In this document: positions 33,810 to 45,781 of the stretch, piece after piece
How the letters are laid out: each line of letters opens with the position of its first letter
Numbering within the stretch: position 1 is the stretch's first letter
Assembly (NCBI GenBank): GCA_022385805.1
Contig: MU277711.1
Coordinates: 1-64,000 of the forward strand
Source of the DNA: Pilatotrama ljubarskyi
Lineage: Eukaryota; Basidiomycota; Agaricomycetes; Polyporales; Polyporaceae
DNA length: 64,000 nucleotides
Direction of reading: 5' to 3'
Made by a program: the position numbers and the translations under genes
Notes under the pieces: generated by a model
What the model saw: the letters and a program-made list of their open reading frames with translations, nothing else
Databases searched by the model: none
Told to the model about the DNA's origin: nothing

Positions 33810-34853
33810 ATGAAGTCGCTCTCCGCCTCGCTCGTCTCCGTCGCTCTCCTCGTCGCTGCCGTCAGCGCCCAGTTCCAGATCAACACCCCGTACGTGCCCC
33901 CCGCCATCCCCCTCTTTCCCGCCTTATCCCCCAAGCTGACTGCTCTCCAGCAACCCACCTTCCCAGTGTGTGCCCGTCCAGATCACCTGGACTGGTGGTA
34001 CTCGTACGTATTGACCCTCTTGAAGAGTCATTAGTCGTTAACTCTGTTTTCAATAGCCCCCTACTTCCTGGTAAGTTTGGTACCGAGCTGGCTTAGAGAA
34101 AACCCTGATGCGAATGGGTATATTTCTGCTTCGTAGGAGTAAGTCGCGTCCGTGGCATCACCCTCAGTAGCAGTGCTAACCGCAATCCGCAGAATCAAGC
34201 CCGGAGGTCAACCCCAGGCGCCTGCTCTCCAGCAGTACCCTAACCTTCAGGGCCCTCCGTTCACGTGGCAGACGAACATCAGCTCTGGTACGTGACTGTA
34301 CAATCTGCGTGTGCGCACGACTTGCTTACAGAAACGTTGCAGGCCAGTCAGTCTTCTTCCAGGTCACTGACAACACGGGTTCCGTTGCTCAGTCCGCTCC
34401 CGTCACCATCCAGAGCAGCCGTACGTCTATCGCATTCCAGTACTTGGGCATGAGTACTCATGGCCTTCTCTAGCTGAGACCAGCTGCTTGAACGGCCAGT
34501 CGTCTGGCTCTTCTGCTGCTGCTGGTTCGTCGACGTCTGCGGCGGCCGGTGCTTCCACGACTGCCACCACCCCTGCTGCGTCTAGCACCGGCGCTGCCAC
34601 CAGTGGCGGCTCCACCGCTGCCACCTCTGCCGCCGGTGGTTCATCGGCTGCCTCTCGCTCGGGTACTCCCACTGGCTCCAGGTATGTCGAAGTCATTCAC
34701 CCATTCCGGATCGCGTATCTAATATCTGTCGCTAGCGCGTCTTCGTCCGCGTCGGCCACGGGCGGATCCGGCAGCAACGGTGCGCTCTCCAACGTTGCGT
34801 CGATGGGTGTCGTTGGCGTCCTCGGCGCCGTCGCTGCTGCCCTCCTCGCTTAA
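33810..34853 (+). CDS. Secreted Ser/Thr-rich GPI-anchored protein
   Basis: Eight exons in phase give 215 aa: 33810-33889, 33951-34003, 34057-34070, 34137-34138, 34193-34287, 34343-34420, 34474-34681, 34736-34853. Signal peptide MKSLSASLVSVALLVAAVSA, then a ~90-residue beta-sandwich-like domain of the fungal Kre9/Knh1-related type (CVPVQITWTGGTPPYFL, then TWQTNISSGQSVFFQVTD), a Ser/Thr/Ala-rich stalk with high O-glycosylation potential, and a hydrophobic C-terminus after SSASATGGSGSNGA typical of GPI attachment. Likely located at the cell wall or plasma membrane. Exon 4 is 2 nt (GA) between two strong introns; an alternative donor at 34118 would avoid it but add 16 unconserved residues. Such proteins are numerous in wood-decay fungi; function not known in detail. 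Confidence 0.8.
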
Positions 34854-37297
34854 GCGCCACGAGCCTCCGTCGGCCGCGCGGCCGCAAAACGAGTAGACTA
34901 CGTGACTTCGGTGCTTCGAACTTTACCATCAGAGAGACTCTGCCTCAGGCCACCCCCGACCGATAGCCCACCTTCCTTCTCATACGCTATCAGCCGCCTA
35001 TCACCCAGCGTCATTCCCCGACCGACCGCTGCGGTGCACCCGCACGCGCGTACGTTCCGACGTTGTATTACTGTCACCCTTTAATTGGCTTTTGGTCGCT
35101 TTCATTAGCGATAGTGATAGTGCCTTCAGCTTTCCTTCCGTACGGACTCCCGCGGTCGCCTTCTGCGCATCATCCAGATTGTTACCCTCGTTCGTTTCCG
35201 TCCACACTTTTCTCTCTCAGAGCTCACTGTTCCTCTTGCTTGAACGATGTTTGGATCGCCTCTGGATCGATGTTGTAGCGGCATATATACCTGCAATGAA
35301 CGCTATGACCCGAGACTACACTGAGCACCCGTTTGAGAGGTAGCACTCTGCCCAGTGTAGCTGAGAGTCTGAGATGAGGATGCTCCTGCCACGGCGCTCG
35401 AGCCTGTAGTCCGCCTCCATTGCACTGGCAGCGCTTATACACGCTCGAGGCTCTTGACCATCGTGCGCACAAGCCGCTGAATGCCACCATCGCGTACGTC
35501 GGGGCAGCTCGCGGCCGGTGACCGTGCAAGCGCCTACATACACCTGCAAGCTGATACTAACGATGGAGACTTCTGACAGTTCGTCGTTCCAAACCATCAT
35601 GAGACTCATAATGACGTGCAGTGCTCATTATGGATCAGCCCTTACTTGAAACGCGCGCAGCCTACAGATGCAGAATACAAGGTCTCCGCGGTTTCCTCAT
35701 CGACGGTGTGTGTACGAGCCGTGCATGGGGATCGTCGCCCTCTTCCTCGCGATCGTGCATCTTTTCCATGAGTCTCAGTAACGGCGACCGTTGCGACGTC
35801 GTGACAGATCGTGAGCCCCCGACCGGCGCATCGGTGCGTCAAGCCGCTCAGAGTCAACTGAGACGCGATGTCTGCTCGTCACGGTCGTGCATCTGATGGG
35901 CTGCTCCTGGATTTTGACGAGGCGGGCTTATGAGACGAGCTGGGCTGAGCTGGGGCTGCAGCCTGCCGCCTGCCGCCCGACGTGATATCTGCTGCTCGCA
36001 GCTCGTTCACGGGCGCTGTGCCAGGTCGTATCTGGGATGCCGACTCACAGCCTACAGCTGGGAGATCATTTCTGCAGACCCTGTCGGCCGCGTCGGCATA
36101 TGCTGCTGCACGAATCGTAGACGCGGCTTCTCTACAGGCCCGTACTGCGAGTACTTATGGTCACCAGCTAGGCTAGCTAGGGGGCTCATGTCCGCGACGC
36201 TATGGCGGGGAAGGTGAGTATTCCAACCGTGCCTGCCATATCCGCGACTCGGGGCTCACGCGGGATTGATCCAAACTGCAGATGCTGGAGATGCATCATG
36301 CTTCGGGACTCGCGCTGTTCAGAGCGCGTTCGGGGTGCACCGGACACGCATTGAGTGAGTCCTTTCGATCCGTGCCGAGCCGTTGCATCTCCGGCATCTG
36401 ACAAAATGTCCGTCGTTCGATCCGCAGATGCTGGGGCCCGGGGGACGGGTATTGGGCTACCTGCAGTTATCGTTATGCTGCTGCATGACTTGGAAGGCCC
36501 ACACGCATCGTAGCTGGGCTCACCCTACGCGCAGAAGGTTCCGATAGCGTGCACCGACACGCTAGGAGATTACGATGCAGAGATGTCTCCACCGTTTGCT
36601 AAAGATACGGAGGCTTTCCCGCCGGCATCCGTCTCATGCGCAACAAGCATCAACGCCCATGAACTCGGGATGCGCTGTGGTCCATAGCGGACGAAATCGC
36701 CTCTCGCGCCCCTGGTGACCGAGCCTGTATGGCTTGTATGTCCGCCTCGGAACGAACAGCTCATCTGGATCTCGTCTGCGTCAACTCTGCACAAGCTCGG
36801 CGGAGGGTGAGCGGCGTCCTCGCCGCCACATGGCGTCTCATTCCCAGTAACGCATTGCTGGGACATACTACGTCGCCACACGCCAATGGGACGTGGGTAT
36901 GGCTGATGAGCCACCGCCGTTTCACTGCCCGTTGCTCATAGCGTTGGCATCTCACGTCGATTGTGCAGGCGCCGGCCGCCGACGCCAGGGGTTGATCCTG
37001 CTCGAGGTGAGTGTCCCAGCCGCGAATCCCATCAATCTGTATAAGAGAGGAGTCGAACGGGAAGAGGGTTCGGTCACTACCCGAGTCCCGTTCGCCTTCT
37101 CCCAACTGTTCTCTCACCGCCTGGAAGCGAGGAGCGTCTGGCCTCCCAACGCAGTTGCTATTCATTCGAGGAGCTGCGCTCACTTCATCTTGCTTTTCCG
37201 TTCTTTTTGCTTGTGCACGCCTCCCCCTGACGCTCGCTACCACTGCGCTCGTTCGACCTATCAAACTCATTCTAATCATATCCGACCACCAGACAAG
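34854..37297. other. Gene-free stretch of 2.4 kb
   Basis: Many short frames on both strands, none with domains, spliceable continuity or codon bias. It contains scattered CTGCAG-rich words around 35950-36200 but no clear repeat unit. The last ~250 bases are CT-rich and form the promoter/leader of the beta-propeller gene. Confidence 0.5.
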
Positions 37298-38923
37298 ATG
37301 AAGTTCGCCTCAGCTATCCTCACCTCCGTTCTGGCAGCTTCTGCTTTCGTGTCCGCCGCGCCCTTGGAACGTCGGGCGAGGACGAAGATGATGACCAAGA
37401 GCACTCGCTTTGACGCATCCGGAGCCATCTACTGTTCGCGTTCTCTCATGTCTACACTGATGCCTCAAGTTGATGTTGTTCCCAGTTATCACCAACGAGC
37501 CGGATGAGAACATGATTATCGCTGCGAGCATCAACTCTGACGGTACCCTTGTGAGGAAGGTTTATTCGCGTTTGAGAGAACAATACTGACGGCGTACGAC
37601 AGAACCTCGACCGAGCAGTCCCTGCTGGAGGCCGTGGCGCTCACGGCATCGCGGATGGTCCTGACGCGCTGTTCTCTCAGGGTGCTATCAAGGCCTCCGC
37701 CAAGGGAAAGGTCCTCGCGACCGTGAACGTCAGTTATATGAATAGGCCCGGTCTTCATGCAGCAAGACTGATACAACTTGATGTCTAGGCCGGCTCTAAC
37801 ACGGTCTCCCTCTTTTCTATTGACTCCAGGACGCCGACGAACATCAACCAGATCGGCGACGTTGTGTCGTCCGAAGGCGAGTTCCCGATGTCACTTGCGT
37901 TCAACGCGGATGGCAGCCGCCTCTGCGTGCTCAACGGCGGCGCCGTCAACGGTGTGATGTAAGTGTGCATCCGCAACTGCGCTTGCTATGACCGTCATGA
38001 ACAATGCTTTCAGCTGCTACAAGGTCGACAAGAAGAGTGGTCTGACTGCGATGCCAAACACCCTGCGGCCGCTCCGTTTGAACCAAACGACTCCGGCAAC
38101 TGGCCCCGCAGGCACCGCCAGTCATGTTGTCTTCAGCGAGGATGGCAAGCAGCTCATCGCTTCCGTAAAGGGTGTGCCCCCGACGCCCGGCTTCCTCGCG
38201 GTGTGGGACGTTCAGGATGACGGCTCGCTCTCGCCGGACTTCAAGAAGATCGCGCCTGCGAAGGACGGCCTCCTGCCTTTCTCCATGACCGTCATTCCGG
38301 GGAAGAACGCGATCCTCGCTACCGACGCTGGCCTCGGCTTCGACATCTTCGACCTCAAGGACAACAACAAGTCCTCGGCTATCGCCATCGACGGCCAGGT
38401 CGCGACTTGCTGGTCGAGCTTCAGCAAGAAGACCGGCAACTTCTATTTGACTGATATCGGCACCGCGACCGTCACGGAGGTGCACGTCGACGACAACTTG
38501 AAGGGCTCCATCGTCCAGGTCGGTCCACGCACCGATACAACTATATTTTTGGTCGACCAGGAAGTCTGACTCTGTTGCAGCAATACCCTCAGCTCCCGGG
38601 CTCTGCTACGATCGACAACGATATTGCTACCGTCAACGGCCAAGAGTGTGTGCCGTTTCCTGCTCGGCTACCACCGTTGTTTGACCATAGTCTGTAGCTT
38701 CCTTTACGTCTTGGCGCCGAACGCGACTGCGGTCGATGTCCTGCTTCTGGACGCCCCTGGTAGTGCCAAGAAGATCTCCTCTCTCGACATCTCTGGCCCC
38801 ACAAAGGCCGCTGGGATCACCATCAGTGCGTTCGCCACCGCTCTCTCTTGGATCAGCGACTAACTGGCCGTTCTATATGCAGACCCTAACAACCTCCAGG
38901 GCATGACCACCTTCACTCGCTAA
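37298..38923 (+). CDS. Secreted beta-propeller (lactonase-like) protein
   Basis: Eight exons in phase give 411 aa: 37298-37433, 37486-37550, 37603-37728, 37789-37958, 38014-38518, 38581-38645, 38698-38825, 38883-38923. A clear signal peptide (MKFASAILTSVLAASAFVSA) is followed by repeated blades with patterns such as NAGSNTVSLFSID, SLAFNADGSRLCVLNGG, SHVVFSEDGKQLI and PFSMTVIPGKNAILATD, characteristic of seven-bladed lactonase / carboxymuconate-cyclase-like propellers. Substrate is unknown; the extracellular location argues against the cytoplasmic beta-ketoadipate enzyme role of named relatives. The gene is common and multi-copy in white-rot fungi (family knowledge). Introns are 48-60 nt GT-AG. 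The C-terminus is NLQGMTTFTR. Confidence 0.85.
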
Positions 38924-39286
38924 GTCGGTAGCGATCCTGCTTACTTCGAAGTTCTCGACCTACGATATCCCCGCACCTTCGCGTGCAGGCCAATCGCGCG
39001 CACGATATACCTCTGCGTCTATAGGATTTTAACTTATTAGCAGCGTCTGGGTCGGTGTACCATCATACATATCTAATACGGGCGAACATCTTGGGCAATG
39101 TTATTCGGGTCTCTCATGCCAGCTACGCGAACGTACCAATACACCATGGTCACCGCGGCTACAGTACAGATCGATCCACATTAATCTAAGTAAGCATAAG
39201 ATACCCGACGCTACAACGGTGAATACTTCTGCGACCTGCCTTCCTTCCCAGCGTACAACATGATTTCACCCGAGCCTGCCGCGGAC
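38924..39286. other. Convergent 3' flanks
   Basis: About 360 bases between the ends of the propeller and RhoGEF genes; nothing further seen. Confidence 0.5.
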
Positions 39287-42200
39287 CTACAGAATATCAA
39301 ACTCGTCCCAAGCACCCGGCACCTCCGACACTCGGGGCGTCCGTAGTTCTGAGGTCTCTACCAACTCAACAACCCTGTCCGCGACGAGGCCCTGCTCCTC
39401 CCTGCCTCTCATGGCGATCAGAGTGGTTCTGTCCTTGTCGGGGCTCAGCAGCCCGACGTCGATACGGCGTATGTCTGAGCCCTCTATGACCTGAACGAGC
39501 TTGCCGGTGTGCACTGTCCGAACCTCGATGAACTCGGGCGAGATGAGCATGATGTAGTCGCCGCGGTGCGCATACGATGTCGCCTTCGTCTCCCAGCGCA
39601 GGTACCCGGACGAGCGGGTGGGCGCCCCGTGCTTGTCGATATAGCATCCCAGGTCTGCAAAGGTTAACGCCGAGCACTTGTGAGCGGGTTTGGTAGACGA
39701 TGACACGTATAAGAAGGGATGGATAGCGCACCGTCATATACCACCAGGAGCTCGTCCGAGTTCGGACAGCGCACGATCCCGAGCGGCTTGCAGGATGCAC
39801 AGCGTGACTTGAGCCCAGCCATGGGCAGGTTGCCGTCAGCGCCGCTGAAGTCCGGCAACGTCGTCGACTTCAAACTTAGCGTGAGGCTGGATAACTGCTG
39901 TGAGGAACGTGGCTAGGTTCGATTTGGAAAGCACGTACTTGGCTGGGTCGGCGACCGAGATGCCCTTCTCCGAACAGATGACGATCCGCCGGCTGAGCAC
40001 CGTGATATTATGGGTATCTTTCGGTATCGCCAGTGGCTGTTCGAGAAGGGTAGAGCGTCAGCTACTCTATATATCGTGAAATGCCTCGGGGATGTGCTGC
40101 ACTAACCTCGCCAAACGACCGGAACGACGACAGGCCCGACGTGCTCCATCGCGGGTTTCCAGCATCTGCATTCGGAACCACCTCAAGCGCATATAGCCAC
40201 ACCTGGAGGAAGCTCTTCGCAGCGTACAGTACTATGTTCAGATGGGCATCAGCTATCGTGCTCGGCCCTCGGAACGAGCAATCCGTCCTTACACATGAAC
40301 CGATTACCGACACGCCCGGCGCGAAAGAACAACACATCCGTCGCTATGCGCTCCTTTGACGCATCTACGGTCTGGGACGTCGTGAAACCCAGCGCGGCGC
40401 GCCCGATTAGGTCGAGGGAGTAGGAGAAGAGGCCTCCTTCATGCAGCACGAAGAACTTGCCGGCCGCTGGTAGGGGAACAAGGCAAGTTGGGTTCGGTAC
40501 GCTCAAAATTTTGCGAAAAGCTACGAGGCTTCGTGAGTGCCGCTCATGGATGGCAGGGCTTGAAATGCGTGTCAGGACTTACACGGCTCTCCGCGCATGG
40601 CTATGTATACACCCGAGGTGCATGCTACCGCAATCAGTCTGCGCGACCCACTAGCTGTGCGAGGTTGCGTAAGCAGAGTGTATAGGGTAGCTCAAAAAGG
40701 CTCATCGCACAGAGTTCCGTTGCAGCATTGATCCTCCCAGTGTAATGAGAGCCCATGCTGGGGCCGACGCCCAAGGCAGCAGCGAACTTGAAGAAACCCT
40801 CGTTGATGACATGGGGTGCGAATACCTAAGGTCGGGGCCACATAAGCTGGTGAGCAGCCCGCACCTAGCTCATACACGACCGCTCAAGACGCACCATGTT
40901 GCTCTCCTGCCTAACCTGCCTGATCGCGAGCGCCTCGACGAACGCGTCGTACCACTTCTTGCGCGTCACCTCGCTCGACGCGTACAGGGTATATCTCCGG
41001 TTCATCTTCGACGACGCGTGGTATATCGTGAACGGGTACATCGGCCGGTAGCGCGAGCGCACGCGGTCGAGCAGCCCGCTGCCCTCCTCCGCCTTCTCCT
41101 TCCTGTTCTCTGGCAGGGTGTCGAACATGCCGAGGCGGAGGTATTCCAGGGGTATAGGCTGCGTCAGGACGGGTGGTCAGGTGGGTGACCAGGTGAGGTT
41201 AGACTGTAGGTGTGACCGACTCGTGAAACTACGTGGTTCTTCGTTACTGTACTTGAGCGGGCCTCTGGTTTGAGGAGGAGTACTGGGGAGCTGTTCAGCT
41301 TCCCAAGATAGGGATAGGAGCAATCATACTCACGGTAGTTGTCTAGAAGCGCAACGTGGAGGTCTGCCCAATGCAGGTCCATGTTCGTCTTGTACCGTCT
41401 AGACAGCGGGCCCTGGTACCTCAGAGACCGACTCTCGTCGTAAAGGTCCAGATCCTATCACAGCCCCGTCAGTCGCCCAGCAGAAGCGCGCTCCGACAGT
41501 ACGCACAATGATCTCGCCCTTCTGGTACACCAAGCTCTCGCAAAGGTTCCAGAACTTGACCTTATCCTCCGACGCAGCGATGCCCGGCTGCGTGCTCCGA
41601 ATAAAGTCGCTCAATATCCCGATCAGCAGCGGGATGGTCTCCATGTCCGGGTGGTCCGGCTCCGTATACTTCTTCGCGTTCTCTAGGAGGAGTAGGAGGC
41701 GCGGCAGGCGCGTGACAGGCCGAGAGAGAAAGGTGATGAGGTCGCGCTTACGCACGCGCGGGTCGAGCGAACACTGCTGGAGGAAGTATTGGTACCGTTG
41801 GCTCCGGCGCATCTCGGAGCGGTGTCGCGCTTCAGCGATCGGGTAGTGTTTGATGTATGCTTCGTAGTCATTGCGGAAGAGCAAGCTGGCTGGGAGTATA
41901 CTAAGCAAACGGTATATATGCGGAGAGCTGGATGGCGTTTCCTTACTGTCTAGGATGATGTCTGAGAGGCTCTGCACAAGCGGGTGCTGCTCCCTTTGGC
42001 GGGCGAATAGCGCAGCGAGTAGGCGGTGGTGATGTGCGAGGATGTTCTCGAGGTTGAAGAAGACCTCCTTGACGAAGCCCTTGACGCGGTGTTGCGGCAC
42101 TGCGAGGGTGTTGATGAGAGGATCTACGAAGACCTGCTCCGGCTCAGCTACTTCATGGAACAACTCGACCGCGGTTCTTCCTACCTCCTTGACAAGTTCT

Positions 42201-42957
42201 AAATCAGAGACGTAGTCCTTCTCGGACTTGATGATCTCGAAGAGAATGGATTGCCGCTGGACCTCATTCTTGTCAAGCACTTCGCGCGCCTCGGGAGGTA
42301 CGAGGCGGTACCACTCTTCGTCATCATCACGCAGCTCTCCGCTTTGGAACTTGCGCAAGGCCTCCTCTGAGTCGATGCTGTGCAATGTTGAGTTGAACAA
42401 GTCGCGCACGCAAGACGAGATTGACCCACGTTAGGTCAGATAGCTCGGAAGAGAGATCCCTGACGATGCTCTGAGCACTGTTGGTGGGTGACAGGGCAAA
42501 TGAATTGTAGATAGCCGCCTACCTCGGGCGTGTTCTCAAACGAGGGTGGTCTCGACTCTCCGCTGGCGGTTTGTGTCGGTGTGATCAGCCCATCTGGACT
42601 CAACAGAGATTCGCTTCTGGAACTCCGATGTGACAGCGCGAGGACGCTGCTGCTCGGCCTGTAGGACGATCTCGCAGACCGCTGGGAGGAAGAGCGGTAG
42701 AGCTGGGGTTCTGGGAAGGAGATCCGCGTCGCCTCGGAATCGTACGCGCTTGCTGCCCTGCTTGGGGGTCGTGTGGGCACATCGAGGCTGATCCGGGGGT
42801 GGGGGCTGCTGGAGGAGGTGGGGGTGTATGCGGTGTGGCGACGATCTGCCCAGAGGTTGATGGGTGAGAGCGGGGGGTCGTGGGCGGACGGCGAGGGGTT
42901 TGCGGGAGGCGCTGCGCCGGGGGGAATGGTGATGAAGGGATGGGGGCGTTGTGCCAT
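39287..42957 (-). CDS. Rho guanine nucleotide exchange factor (Rom2-like: DH-PH-CNH)
   Basis: A multi-exon gene coding about 1000 residues. Traced exons include 42957-42523, 42470-42410, 42366-41947, 41889-41507, 41454-41334, 41282-41248 and one starting at 41158; the remainder continues to the stop at 39287. Order: Pro/Ser-rich disordered N-terminus (about 145 aa); linker with RQSILFEIIKSEKDYV, the start of the Dbl-homology domain, and its TRLPRLLLLLENAKKYT helix; PH domain with KMNRRYTLYASSEVTRKKWYDAF; C-terminal citron-homology (CNH) domain with LVPLPAAGKFFVLHEGGLFSY. This DH-PH-CNH order is that of yeast Rom1/Rom2, which activate Rho1 at the plasma membrane in the cell wall integrity pathway. 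The 43-nt intron 42409-42367 is among the shortest here and was chosen because it alone restores the DH frame. Confidence 0.85.
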
Positions 42958-43194
42958 GGATCGGCCGCGGACGAGAAAGGCTACAGAGGAGCACTGGCCT
43001 AGGAGTCTGAGGGTCAGGACATAACACAACGCGGAGACATGACGCACCTCGCACTCTGATAACGGTCCGGTCCCAGAACCAGGCACACGCTCGCTACTCC
43101 GCGTATTCCTGTTTCACCAACTCTCCGCGTTCTCACACCCGTATTTGTGTGTCGGCGCACCGCTCGAAGATTCCGATTCCCCCTGGAATCGGTT
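42958..43194. promoter_or_regulatory. Upstream of RhoGEF gene
   Basis: Short flank between the RhoGEF start and the transposon; the hAT element has inserted about 240 bases upstream of the RhoGEF ATG and so may affect its promoter. Confidence 0.4.
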
Positions 43195-43202
43195 ATCAGC
43201 AA
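43195..43202. repeat. Target site duplication, left copy
   Basis: ATCAGCAA, identical to 44223-44230 on the far side of the transposon. Eight base pairs is the hAT superfamily target-duplication length. Confidence 0.9.
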
Positions 43203-43349
43203 TAGGGGTGCACAAATACGATTAAATACGGCCGGTGCCCGGTATTTATTCAGTACGTATCAATACCATCGCCCCGGTCCTGGGTACGTATTCATATCGT
43301 ATTGTATGAGAAGAGTATTAGTATTCTATGCCTATGTAGTTGTATTTAC

Positions 43350-43751
43350 TCATGAACCAAATAAGTCCAAGTATTCTAAGCCCTCCCTGAGCCCTCTCTT
43401 CAGCCACTCCTTCGTTGTGAGCGAGGCAAACTCAGCCGTCAGGGCCGAACGTGCATCCGAAACAGTATGATGACATGACGAGAATAACCACTCGCGCTCG
43501 TTACCTATGCTGACACCAGGAATGGCAAGAATGTCTCGCGCAATCCACGAGAGCACGGTGAATGCACCGGATGCTCCTATTCTACCAGATCGGAGATAAA
43601 ATGCATAAGTACCTGCCACGCAAAAGTTGCGGCCATGGACCTTCACCATTTGAGGACATCGGATCTGGTTCTGCAAGGGTACTATATGTGTCTTTGAGGT
43701 ACTGAATACCTCGGATGAGTCGCCGGGAGGCATTCCGATTTGAGCGCTCAT
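43350..43751 (-). pseudogene. Remnant of hAT transposase C-terminal dimerisation domain
   Basis: A 133-codon frame whose second half reads FTVLSWIARDILAIPGVSI, then LFSS and TKEWLK. This matches the hAT C-terminal dimerisation pattern (LA-D-LAIPGTSV-ERLFSS-R). The usual VERLFS is altered to NEREWLFS and the DDE catalytic part and BED zinc finger are absent, so it is a non-functional remnant lying within the element. Confidence 0.8.
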
Positions 43752-43807
43752 TTATGGGCGCTTGTGTCACATGTCCATATTAAGAATACGAATACATACG
43801 CCGGTAT

Positions 43808-44074
43808 CACGAGGGGCAATGGCCCATGCTCTGGCCTGGAATAGGCAGGGGAAATGGGGTGAATTGTTTTCCTGGTTCTGGTCCGGAGCCAGTCTAGGAA
43901 TCCGGACAATGGAGCACAAAGCGCCGCATTGATCGCGTTTCTTATCGATAAGTAGGTTTGCTTATCCAGATTCCGGACCCGAACCAGGCTGGCAACCAGG
44001 TTGTCGACAGGAGTCCAGTTCAGTTCAAATTTCTGGCCTGTTCAGGAGGGAAGCGCGGGCCAATGCCCCTCGTG
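43808..44074. mobile_element. Nested MITE-like hairpin element (267 bp)
   Basis: Inverted ends CACGAGGGGCAATGGCCC and GGGCCAATGCCCCTCGTG (one mismatch when paired), flanked on both sides by TAT. Inside is a second inverted pair, CCTGGTTCTGGTCCGG near 43872 against CCGGACCCGAACCAGG near 43975, so the element could fold into a long hairpin. No coding capacity. A TA or TAT flank fits Tc1/mariner- or PIF-type MITEs; which one cannot be decided here. Confidence 0.7.
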
Positions 44075-44222
44075 TATGTATTATACGGTATTGATACCCT
44101 ATCGTATGGTAAGCAATAGCAGGATGTGACCTTTATGAGTACGAGACGGCATGTACGTATTCTGTATTGTATTGGTACTCATAAAATATATTAAAACATA
44201 CTCGTATTCTTGTGCAGCCCTA

Positions 44223-44230
44223 ATCAGCAA
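44223..44230. repeat. Target site duplication, right copy
   Basis: ATCAGCAA, pairing with 43195-43202. Confidence 0.9.
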
Positions 44231-45781
44231 CCCAGGTTTCGCGGGCGCACGTGATGTCGGGTACCACCCGGTTCGCGCCGTGGCTATGCCGGTGTATTCC
44301 GTTTCTTTCGGAGATATTACTATTTATTTCGAAATTTGAACTCAAGCTTGTTTGGTCGGGCGGGGCAACCCCTTGCTTTTGTTCCTCCACGTCCGCATTT
44401 CACTGTTCACCGTCTTAAAGTATCTTACCAAATGCGTCTCAGTGCATTAAGTCTAAGTCCCGTCTGTTCCTTCTTACCCCGCTCTCAATGAACTTGCAAT
44501 GTGCTATGTAGGCCACTGCAAGTTGTTTACCCCTCCTCCCCTTCTCCGCGTTTTGTGGCTCTACCTCTGTGGTCAATCAGATGATATGTGGCATGCACAT
44601 CCACTTTCCCTCGTGTCATGGGGCAGCCCCTCCATGCAGGTGTCGACAAGATCTGCAGGTCTCCTTGTTCCCCTACGATGTCGACGGTACTACTCTCTGT
44701 CGCATACTGTACAGTTAACGCCCCATCTAGGCATCCACCCTCTTTGCAGTCTTCCTTACAGAATTGCAACCCGCAGAGATGGTCTATCGTGAGATTCATG
44801 TTGTCACCACCCTTTCGCCCCCCGTACCCGACCACTTCTTGAATCTCCGCCGCCTGACGGTGCCGCAATAACCCACCCAAATTTGCCTTGCAACCATGAC
44901 TCCTCTCACTGTGTGCTTCCATGTAGTTTGTCCTTGGTACCACTCCATTCTATATTGTTATGCAGCTGTGTCTGCCAACCACGAGACAGTACCGGGCACA
45001 GTACAGTCTGCAAGTGCTAAGCGCTAAGCTCCAAGCAGTCGGGGGGAATCGGTCTGAGCGTGCGCAGCCGCGCTCACTCACAAGTGTGGTCGGCGGAAGA
45101 TGCTGGAGACGTCGAGCTTGCAGAGCCGACTGGAGGCAATCACACGCCAGTATAATGCTGCTATTTGAGTTCAGGCAATTTCATTCATTCCCCAGATCAG
45201 GCCAGTTCTTCTAGCGTAGGCGTTGTACAAGTCCGCGAAGACGAGTTATACAGCAGCGAGCACCACCCGACGCCGATGAGAAGGCTGCAGAATACTACTG
45301 TACTTGCCCTGTCTTCGCTTATGTATGACGAAACGTGCACTGATGATGAACGCATTCAGCTGTCATTACTTTTAACCTCCGAGAGTCGGAGTCCCTGCTA
45401 TTCCCCCATAAGCCTAATGCAAGTTACGCTCCGCTGAGCGGAGCCCAATCGGCGTTTCATACGAAACGGCGCTTACGTCGAGTGAAGCAGGACGTGAAGC
45501 GCAGACAAGTTTTGCTGCTCTCTCCATCATCCTCTCCGCTCAAGATACCCCCGTCCTCCCTCTGTCATCAAATCTAGAGCCTGGGCACAACCCGCCGAGA
45601 GGCGATATATTGCGCTGCTTTTACTGAAAATCATTCGACCGTCTACGATTCAAAACTGGCTCACCAATCCTCCAACCTTCTCTCTGGCTCCCAGCAATCG
45701 ATAGCACTCACAAGAGGTACTGCAACTCATCTGCCTATCTCTACCCGTACGCTTAATACTCCGCCAAACTCGGCCAGTGCT
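44231..45781. promoter_or_regulatory. Intergenic and promoter of the 45782 gene
   Basis: About 1.5 kb without a supported gene. The last ~200 bases are pyrimidine-rich. Short frames on both strands lack domains or codon bias. Confidence 0.45.

Larger units (their letters stand above)
43203..44222. mobile_element. Non-autonomous hAT DNA transposon (1020 bp)
   Basis: Ends are inverted: left TAGGGGTGCACAAATACGA, and the right end read in reverse begins TAGGGCTGCACAAGAATACGA. Flanks carry perfect 8-bp duplications ATCAGCAA. Subterminal DNA is AT-rich and full of CGTATT/AATACG words, as in hAT elements where transposase binds subterminal repeats. Inside on the minus strand is a remnant of the transposase C-terminal dimerisation domain, but most of the transposase is missing, so the copy cannot mobilise itself. 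A second element is nested at 43808-44074. Identity of the target duplications implies a fairly recent insertion. Confidence 0.92.

Noticed and set aside
34071..34096. Using the TTAG at 34093-34096 as an acceptor to avoid the 2-nt exon
   Set aside because: It would make a 26-nt intron, below the size seen in any gene here.
43203..44222. Interpretation of the AT-rich block as an LTR retrotransposon remnant
   Set aside because: Ends are inverted, not direct, and the target duplication is 8 bp, which fits hAT and not LTR elements (usually 4-6 bp).
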